From Roseiflexaceae bacterium (lineage in GTDB: Bacteria > Chloroflexota > Chloroflexia > Chloroflexales > Roseiflexaceae), in contig CANHPK010000122.1 of NCBI GenBank assembly GCA_947462525.1, forward strand, positions 1 through 5,750: a DNA stretch of 5,750 nt, read 5' to 3'. Shown here piece after piece: positions 1 through 3,937 of this stretch; position 1 is the first letter of the stretch, and every line of letters begins with the position of its first letter. The notes below the pieces were generated by a model, which was not told where the DNA came from, ran no database searches, and worked only from the letters and a program-made list of their open reading frames with translations. The translations under genes were made by a program, and so were the position numbers.

Positions 1-77
1 ATCCGGCGCAGCCACCAATACCCGACCACACTGCCGGCCAACAACCCAAACAGCAATCCGATGATGAATCGTCGCAT
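1..77 (-). CDS. Start of a short membrane-anchored protein (partial, runs off the window)
   Basis: Reading the minus strand from the ATG at 75-77 gives 25 codons with no stop before the window edge. The protein begins with Met-Arg-Arg-Phe and then a hydrophobic stretch (residues 4-23) with glycines at positions 7, 11, 15 and 19. This i, i+4 glycine spacing is typical of a glycine-zipper transmembrane helix. A tandem Trp pair and Leu-Arg-Arg follow. A Shine-Dalgarno sequence (GAGGTGA, 82-88 on the minus strand) sits at good spacing before the ATG, which supports a real start. The gene lies 59 bases downstream of thrS on the same strand, but a terminator separates them and leaves almost no room for a separate promoter, so it may depend on read-through. 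The family cannot be named from 25 residues. A single-helix anchor or YtxH-like small membrane protein would fit. Confidence 0.6.
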   Translation of the reverse strand, partial: MRRFIIGLLFGLLAGSVVGYWWLRR

Positions 78-94
78 GGTGTCACCTCTCACTC

Positions 95-130
95 AAAAAA
101 TCCGCACCGCCGCAGACGCGACGGTGCGGA
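95..130 (-). terminator. Rho-independent terminator of thrS
   Basis: On the minus strand a perfect 9-bp GC-rich stem (TCCGCACCG at 122-130 pairing with CGGTGCGGA at 101-109) with a 12-base loop is followed at once by six T residues (100-95). It starts 6 bases after the thrS stop codon. This is the standard layout of an intrinsic terminator. On the plus strand there is no T-run after the stem, so it acts in the thrS direction only. Confidence 0.85.
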
Positions 131-136
131 GTAGGT

Positions 137-1918
137 TTAGGACTTGGCGGCGATTTCGGCCTGTGCCCGCGCGATGAAGTCGTCCACCGCGATGGCGCCG
201 AGGTCTTCGCCGGTACGGGTACGCACCGCAATAGCGCCGGCTGCTGCTTCGCGGTCACCCACGATGAGCATGTACGGCACTTTTTGCATCTGCGCATCGC
301 GAATCTTGGCCTGCATGCGATCGCGGCCCATGTTGACCTCGACGCGCATCCCCAAGGCGGCCATTTTGGCCTGTACCGCAAGGGCAAACTCGCTGTGCTT
401 TTCGTCCGAAATAGGGATGATGACGGCCTGAATCGGTGCCAACCACAACGGGAAGGCGCCCGCGAAGTGCTCGATCATCACCGCCATGAAGCGCTCGGTC
501 GAGCCGGTCACGGCGCGGTGGATCAACACCGGCGTGTGCATCTGACTGTCTTCGCCCACGTATTCGACGCCCAAGCGCGCCGGCTGGATGAAGTCGATCT
601 GGATGGTCGACAACTGCCATTCGCGGCCCAGCACGTCCTTGGCCAAGAAGTCGGCTTTGGGACCGTAGAACGCTGCCTCGCCCTCGACGGCCTCGTACGA
701 AACGCCGTTGGCGTCCAAGGCGCTTTTGAGGGCGGCCGTGGCGCGCTCCCACTTGTCGTCGTCGTTGACGAACTTACCTTCGTTGCCGCGGAGCGACAAG
801 CGCACGCGGTAGTCCGACAAGGTGTAGGTCGTCAAGACTTCTTTGATGAGCTTCAGACAGCGGCTGAACTCTTCTTGGATCTGGTCGGGTGTACAAAAGA
901 CGTGGCAATCGTCTTGCGTCAACGAGCGCACACGCGTCAGACCGCTGAGCGCACCACTGTCTTCGTAACGGTACAACGTGGCGAACTCGGCGAAGCGCAT
1001 CGGCAGCTCACGGTATGAGTGACGACCCATTTCTTTGAACAACGTCATGTGTGACGGGCAGTTCATTGGCTTGAGGCGGAAGATAGAATCGCCGTCGACC
1101 ATCGGCGGGAACATCGAATCGCGGTAGTTGTCGTAGTGTCCCGACTTGTGATACAGCGTCTCTTTGACCAGATGGCCGGTCCAGACGTGCTGGTAGCCGT
1201 GGCGCGTCTGCGCCTCGCGCACGTAGGACTCCATTTGGTAGCGGATCATTTCGCCTTTGGGGGTGAACAACGGCAGGCCGGCACCGACGTCTTCGGAGAA
1301 GTAGAACAAGCCCAGTTCGCGACCCAGCTTGCGATGGTCGCGGCGCTTGGCTTCTTCGAGTTGGAACAAGTAGTGCTCGAGCGCCGCTTTGGATTCCCAC
1401 GCCGTCGCATAGATGCGTTGGAGCTGCGGGCGCTTTTCGTCACCACGCCAGTAGGCACCGGCGACGCTCATCAACTTGAAGCCGTCAGCGGGGATTTCTT
1501 TGGTGTTGGCCACGTGTGGGCCACGGCACAAATCCTCGAACGTGTCTTGTTTGTAGGTCGAAATGACCACCGCACTGCCGTTGGCGGCTCCGCCGTTTTC
1601 GTCCTGACCTGCTGCCAAACCGTCGATGAGCTCGAGCTTGTAGGCCTGATCGGCGAAAATCACGCGCGCTTCGGCGGCGGTTACTTCGCGGTACACAAAA
1701 GCGTGTTTGCCGTTGATGATGCGGCGCATGCGTGACTCGATGTCGGCCAGATCGTCTGGCGTCAAGGCGCGCGGGAGGTCGAAGTCATAATAAAAGCCGT
1801 CGTCGATCGGCGGACCGATGGCGATACTGGCAGCGGGGAAAATCTCGCGCACCGCTTGCGCCATCACGTGCGCCGCCGAGTGGCGGATTTTGTAGAGTTG
1901 GTCGTGCACTGCTGACAT
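137..1918 (-). CDS. thrS: Threonine--tRNA ligase (ThrRS), TGS-less form
   Basis: Cytoplasmic class II aminoacyl-tRNA synthetase that attaches threonine to tRNA-Thr and clears mischarged serine. The 593-residue protein starts directly in the editing domain, with HSAAH (H13, H17) and CRGPH (C131, H135) forming its active site. The catalytic core follows: the motif 2 region around 305-322 (ends TLYRYED), the zinc ligands C287 (MNCPSH), H339 (TQDDCH) and H467 (IHRA), and motif 3 near 467-477. The anticodon-binding domain begins around 490 (LWLAPIQ) and runs to the C-terminus. E. coli ThrRS is 642 residues; the shortfall is the missing N-terminal TGS domain of about 60 residues. The start at 1918 is chosen because GAGGAG (1928-1933) lies nine bases upstream. 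The open frame continues to an ATG at 2056, but that ATG lies in the loop of a hairpin and the extra residues are coded by DNA repeats. Identification is secure; the start is likely. Confidence 0.96.
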   Translation of the reverse strand: MSAVHDQLYKIRHSAAHVMAQAVREIFPAASIAIGPPIDDGFYYDFDLPRALTPDDLADIESRMRRIINGKHAFVYREVTAAEARVIFADQAYKLELIDGLAAGQDENGGAANGSAVVISTYKQDTFEDLCRGPHVANTKEIPADGFKLMSVAGAYWRGDEKRPQLQRIYATAWESKAALEHYLFQLEEAKRRDHRKLGRELGLFYFSEDVGAGLPLFTPKGEMIRYQMESYVREAQTRHGYQHVWTGHLVKETLYHKSGHYDNYRDSMFPPMVDGDSIFRLKPMNCPSHMTLFKEMGRHSYRELPMRFAEFATLYRYEDSGALSGLTRVRSLTQDDCHVFCTPDQIQEEFSRCLKLIKEVLTTYTLSDYRVRLSLRGNEGKFVNDDDKWERATAALKSALDANGVSYEAVEGEAAFYGPKADFLAKDVLGREWQLSTIQIDFIQPARLGVEYVGEDSQMHTPVLIHRAVTGSTERFMAVMIEHFAGAFPLWLAPIQAVIIPISDEKHSEFALAVQAKMAALGMRVEVNMGRDRMQAKIRDAQMQKVPYMLIVGDREAAAGAIAVRTRTGEDLGAIAVDDFIARAQAEIAAKS

Positions 1919-1927
1919 GCCCTTCGG

Positions 1928-1933
1928 CTCCTC
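1928..1933 (-). promoter_or_regulatory. Ribosome binding site deciding the thrS start
   Basis: GAGGAG on the minus strand lies nine bases before the ATG at 1918. No comparable site precedes the in-frame ATGs near 2047 and 2056, so this site argues for the short 593-residue ThrRS. Confidence 0.75.
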
Positions 1934-1937
1934 ACAT

Positions 1938-1957
1938 ACAGATACCTGTTTATCTGT
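1938..1957. promoter_or_regulatory. Perfect palindrome at the thrS transcription start (possible operator)
   Basis: ACAGATA (1938-1944) and TATCTGT (1951-1957) are perfect 7-bp inverted arms around a 6-bp centre. The site lies 4 bases downstream of the predicted thrS -10 box, so it covers the expected start of transcription near 1955. That placement suits a repressor operator. An RNA hairpin is less likely, because a transcript starting near 1955 would lose part of the first arm. No regulator can be named. Confidence 0.45.
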
Positions 1958-1961
1958 GTCT

Positions 1962-1970
1962 ATTCTACCA
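1962..1970 (-). promoter_or_regulatory. Predicted thrS promoter (extended -10)
   Basis: The minus strand reads TGG then TAGAAT (1967-1962), a good -10 hexamer preceded by the TGn of extended -10 promoters. No convincing -35 box is present at the usual distance. The predicted start near 1955 gives a leader of about 37 bases, too short for a T-box or other long leader control. Confidence 0.5.
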
Positions 1971-1990
1971 CGTGCGTTTTTACAGAAACC

Positions 1991-2041
1991 GGGCGAGGTG
2001 TCGGAGTCTACGCGCGAGGTATCGGGGTTTACGGGCGAGGT
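1991..2041. repeat. 21-bp tandem repeat, about 2.4 copies
   Basis: Units at 1991-2011 and 2012-2032 match at 17 of 21 positions. A third unit from 2033 matches the first nine bases (GGGCGAGGT) before turning into a hairpin sequence. Because the unit is a multiple of three, the repeat keeps the frame upstream of thrS open and would encode a seven-residue motif (TSPVNPD, TSRVDSD). This is best read as a non-coding repeat that is open by chance. Confidence 0.75.
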
Positions 2042-2075
2042 CGTCATGCCCCGCATAGCGGGGTACGTCGCCCGT
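2031..2075. repeat. Strong two-part hairpin (palindromic repeat element)
   Basis: An outer 8-bp stem (ACGGGCGA 2031-2038 with TCGCCCGT 2068-2075) encloses a perfect inner 6-bp stem (CCCCGC 2049-2054 with GCGGGG 2058-2063) and a 3-base ATA loop. Neither strand has a T-run after the stem (the plus strand has AAAAA at 2081-2085), so it is not a clear terminator. It joins directly onto the 21-bp tandem repeat and looks like a dispersed REP-like element, although copies elsewhere cannot be seen from this window. Confidence 0.65.
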
Positions 2076-2086
2076 AGATGAAAAAC

Positions 2087-2168
2087 ACACAGAAAGGTAC
2101 GTCACCCCAGAGGTCTCCGTCCGGAGCGCGCATCCTTTCTGCGACCTCTCTTTCTCTGTGTCTCTGCG
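2087..2168. repeat. Imperfect nested inverted repeat with CT-rich arm
   Basis: Outer arms ACACAGAAAG (2087-2096) and CTTTCTCTGTGT (2150-2161, a two-base insertion) enclose inner arms AGAGGTC (2109-2115) and GACCTCT (2143-2149). A competing pairing exists between AGAAAGG (2091-2097) and CCTTTCT (2134-2140). The right arm continues as an 8-bp near-duplicate (TCTCTGTG, TCTCTGCG; 2153-2168). Short degenerate repeats of this TCTCTGTG kind are common between genes in some bacteria. It is likely non-coding and could be the remnant of a miniature mobile element. Confidence 0.5.
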
Positions 2169-2208
2169 TGATCGTTCGTTCCCATCCATCACTGCAGGTT
2201 TGGCGCTC

Positions 2209-2217
2209 TGCTAGACT
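2209..2217 (+). promoter_or_regulatory. Predicted promoter of the VOC gene (extended -10)
   Basis: TGC followed by TAGACT (2212-2217) forms an extended -10 element about 33 bases before the ATG at 2250. The -35 region is poor. A ribosome site AAAGG (2238-2242) follows at seven bases from the start codon. Confidence 0.4.
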
Positions 2218-2249
2218 CATAGCAACACACCACCATCAAAGGCACCCCC

Positions 2250-2639
2250 ATGACCGACATCCGCTTGACCCTTGTCACCCTCGTCGTGCCCGAATACGAC
2301 GCAGCCATTGCCTACTACACCGGCACACTTGGCTTTGTGTTGCTCGAAGACACACCGCTCAGCGCGACCAAACGCTGGGTGCGCGTAGCGCCATCCCCGA
2401 ACAGTGCGGCATTTTTGTTGGCGCAAGCGGCCGCGCCGGCACAACACGCCGCAATCGGCAATCAAACGGGTGGCCGCGTGGCGTTCTTTCTCATGACCGA
2501 CGATTTTGCCCAGACCTATGCGCGCTACCAGACAGCCGGCGTGCTGTTCCGCGAACAACCGCGCCACGAAGCATACGGCTGGGTTGTGCAGTTCACGGAT
2601 TGCTACGGCAACCATTGGGATTTGATTGGACCGGATTAA
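2250..2639 (+). CDS. VOC family (glyoxalase/bleomycin resistance-like fold) protein
   Basis: This 129-residue protein has the size and layout of a single vicinal-oxygen-chelate unit made of two beta-alpha-beta-beta-beta halves. The first half runs from about 3 to 60, with VPEYDAAIAYYTGTLGF matching the usual helix and Leu-Gly-Phe turn. The second runs from about 76 to 127 and ends in the characteristic aromatic-Gly-Asn segment (CYGNHWDLI). The middle part (KRWVRVAP, then GNQTGGR and TDDFAQTY) recalls a widespread subgroup of uncharacterised VOC proteins. The usual first metal ligand (His near the first strand) appears to be replaced by Thr, and Asp124 stands where Glu often does, so metal binding is uncertain. 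Members act as lyases, isomerases, dioxygenases or drug-binding proteins; the substrate cannot be told here. It has its own promoter and faces a convergent neighbour, so it is probably monocistronic. Confidence 0.88.
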   Translation: MTDIRLTLVTLVVPEYDAAIAYYTGTLGFVLLEDTPLSATKRWVRVAPSPNSAAFLLAQAAAPAQHAAIGNQTGGRVAFFLMTDDFAQTYARYQTAGVLFREQPRHEAYGWVVQFTDCYGNHWDLIGPD

Positions 2640-2659
2640 TCATCGGTATGGATGCAAAC

Positions 2660-2690
2660 AACCCATGGTGCTGCGCACCATGGGTTCTTT
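2660..2690 (+). terminator. Intergenic terminator hairpin between convergent genes
   Basis: A perfect 12-bp stem (AACCCATGGTGC 2660-2671 with GCACCATGGGTT 2675-2686) with a 3-base loop starts 20 bases after the VOC stop codon and is followed by a T-rich CTTTCTGTTGATT. On the minus strand the same stem follows the stop of the facing gene at 2715, with a weaker T-tract (GTTTGC). It most likely ends the VOC transcript and may serve both genes. Confidence 0.8.
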
Positions 2691-2714
2691 CTGTTGATTG
2701 CACCGCAACCGTCG

Positions 2715-3221
2715 TTACTCGGCCGCGAAGGTGACTTCCAATGCACCATCGAGCACACGTATCTGCTCGATGGGCGTCGCACCAGCCAGCTGCTCGTTGA
2801 TTGCCTGCTGCATGAGCGGGACGATTTGGGTAATGAGGGTGCCCAACATGCCGTCCATCTTGGCGTCTTTGATGACCACGAGTCCTTTTTCGGCCACCAA
2901 ATTACAATGCAACACACCACTCAATGGACCCGCAATCAACTCGACCGCGACGTCGTCCTTGAGGAACGTCACTTTGCCCACTTTGGCAGGGCTGTCTGCT
3001 GGCGTGGTCAGCTTCTCGTTGATTTCGGCCTCGGTAATCGTGACGACCTTGCCCGATACCGCATCAGCCGCTTTGGTTGGCTCTGCAACGGCGATTGTGG
3101 CCGTCGGTGCTACCTCCATCGTCGGCACCGTGGTGTCATTGGCGGCGGGTTGTTGACCGCTGTACCACAAATACCCGAGTACCAATACCAACAAAATAAT
3201 CAACAAACGCAGATATTGCAT
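2715..3221 (-). CDS. Membrane-anchored exported protein of unknown function
   Basis: The 168-residue protein opens with a hydrophobic helix (residues 4-20, rich in Leu and Ile) that fits an uncleaved signal anchor; there is no lipobox cysteine. A low-complexity linker rich in Thr, Pro and Ala (about 21-55) leads into a soluble domain (56-168). That domain begins VTITEAEINEKL, continues with beta-prone segments (VGKVTFLKDDVAVEL, GVLHCNLVAEKGLVVIKDAKM) and a helix (LITQIVPLMQQAINEQL), and ends in a short strand. The opening motif and alternating strands recall the lipid-binding-like DUF2140/YpmS or DUF2993/LmeA envelope proteins, but this is an impression only. The domain should lie outside the cytoplasmic membrane. 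The start at 3221 has a GAGGAAA site (3224-3230) just upstream, whereas the longer frame to 3314 adds 31 unlikely residues. It is divergent from cvpA. Confidence 0.8.
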   Translation of the reverse strand: MQYLRLLIILLVLVLGYLWYSGQQPAANDTTVPTMEVAPTATIAVAEPTKAADAVSGKVVTITEAEINEKLTTPADSPAKVGKVTFLKDDVAVELIAGPLSGVLHCNLVAEKGLVVIKDAKMDGMLGTLITQIVPLMQQAINEQLAGATPIEQIRVLDGALEVTFAAE

Positions 3222-3297
3222 GATTTCCTCTTTCGTACGGGATTCGTTCGTGCTCCGGCGACCGTATACCCATGGTCTGTGCCGGTGTTCACTACAA

Positions 3298-3306
3298 ATT
3301 GTAACA
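3298..3306 (-). promoter_or_regulatory. Possible promoter of the unknown anchored protein gene
   Basis: The minus strand reads TGT then TACAAT (3303-3298), an extended -10-type element, giving a leader of about 70 bases to the ATG at 3221. No good -35 is visible. A partial inverted repeat in the leader (CCGGC 3255-3259 with GCCGG 3281-3285) may form a weak hairpin. Confidence 0.35.
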
Positions 3307-3337
3307 TAGGGCATTCAGACGATAGAAAAGCACTGTG

Positions 3338-3346
3338 TGCTATACT
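3338..3346 (+). promoter_or_regulatory. Predicted cvpA-mutS2 promoter (extended -10)
   Basis: TGC followed by TATACT (3341-3346) is a near-consensus extended -10 element. The -35 position has no good match. Transcription would begin near 3353 and give a leader of about 24 bases before the ATG at 3377, with GGAGG (3367-3371) as ribosome site. Confidence 0.55.
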
Positions 3347-3376
3347 GAACGTGGTTTTTGGTGGGCGGAGGTGATG

Positions 3377-3937
3377 ATGAATCCTTTTGATTTTGCAACA
3401 TTGCTCGTGTGCTTTATTGCACTCGGGTTCGGTTTTTTCTACGGCGTGCTGCGCATGATTGTATTCGGCGTGTTGGCATACATCTGCCTCGTGCTGTCGG
3501 GCCTGTACTTCCAAACCTTCGGTGACATGTTGCATCTCTATGCAAACATTAACCTGCCCGAAAGTCATGCAATTGCCTTTTTGTCGACGTTTTTGGTGAC
3601 GTTCGTCGTGCTGTCCGCAATGGGGTTATACACCTTTCGCTCGATAGCCGGTGATCAACAGTCGACGACCAGCCGCGTGACCGGCATTGGGATGGCATTG
3701 CTGAACGGCTTGATGGTCTGGGGCGTGGTCGCACATCTGTTGATCTTGATTACCCAAACCGTCCCCGAGTCCGACACCATCACGGTTTTTGGTGGGCAAC
3801 AGGCCACGACCCTGGTCGAATCATCCAAAACCATCAAGCCTCTGGCGGTTGCTGCCGCACCGACGGTGGTGTCTATCATTGCACCGTTTGTGTTTAGTGA
3901 CATCTATGAACTCTTCCCAGAACAAGCGAACTCATGA
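3377..3937 (+). CDS. CvpA family membrane protein
   Basis: The 186-residue protein is strongly hydrophobic, with four likely membrane helices (about 7-23, 27-45, 65-87 and 101-126). A further hydrophobic stretch (154-173) precedes a short polar tail. The order of helices, the basic-Gly region before the fourth (TSRVTGIGMALLNGLMVWGV) and the total length match the CvpA (colicin V production) family. Members are inner-membrane proteins whose biochemical role is still poorly defined. The start at 3377 is preferred to the ATG at 3374 because GGAGG (3367-3371) would then have a five-base spacing instead of two; both remain possible. Its stop codon overlaps the mutS2 start (ATGA, 3934-3937), so the two are translated together. 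CvpA-type genes also lie near mutS2 in Bacillus, which supports the call. Confidence 0.8.
   Translation: MNPFDFATLLVCFIALGFGFFYGVLRMIVFGVLAYICLVLSGLYFQTFGDMLHLYANINLPESHAIAFLSTFLVTFVVLSAMGLYTFRSIAGDQQSTTSRVTGIGMALLNGLMVWGVVAHLLILITQTVPESDTITVFGGQQATTLVESSKTIKPLAVAAAPTVVSIIAPFVFSDIYELFPEQANS

Noticed and set aside
284..1018. Plus-strand open frame of 244 codons opposite thrS
   Set aside because: It lies wholly antisense to the ThrRS catalytic domain and has no ribosome site or family resemblance.
1991..2053. CRISPR array
   Set aside because: The repeats are directly adjacent 21-bp units without spacers and there are no cas genes nearby.
1919..2056. Upstream ATG at 2056 as the true thrS start
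   Set aside because: The ATG lies within a hairpin loop, has no ribosome site, and the added residues are encoded by a tandem repeat and the promoter region.
1919..2080. T-box or other riboswitch controlling thrS
   Set aside because: The predicted leader is only about 37 bases, and no specifier-loop, T-box antiterminator sequence or terminator pair is visible.
2078..2734. Plus-strand open frame of 218 codons across the repeat and the VOC gene
   Set aside because: It starts in repeat DNA, overlaps the VOC gene in another frame and runs through the terminator hairpin; its sequence is low complexity.
2652..3374. Plus-strand open frame of 240 codons opposite the anchored protein gene
   Set aside because: It begins inside the terminator region, is antisense to a gene with a signal anchor and a good ribosome site, and has no recognisable features.
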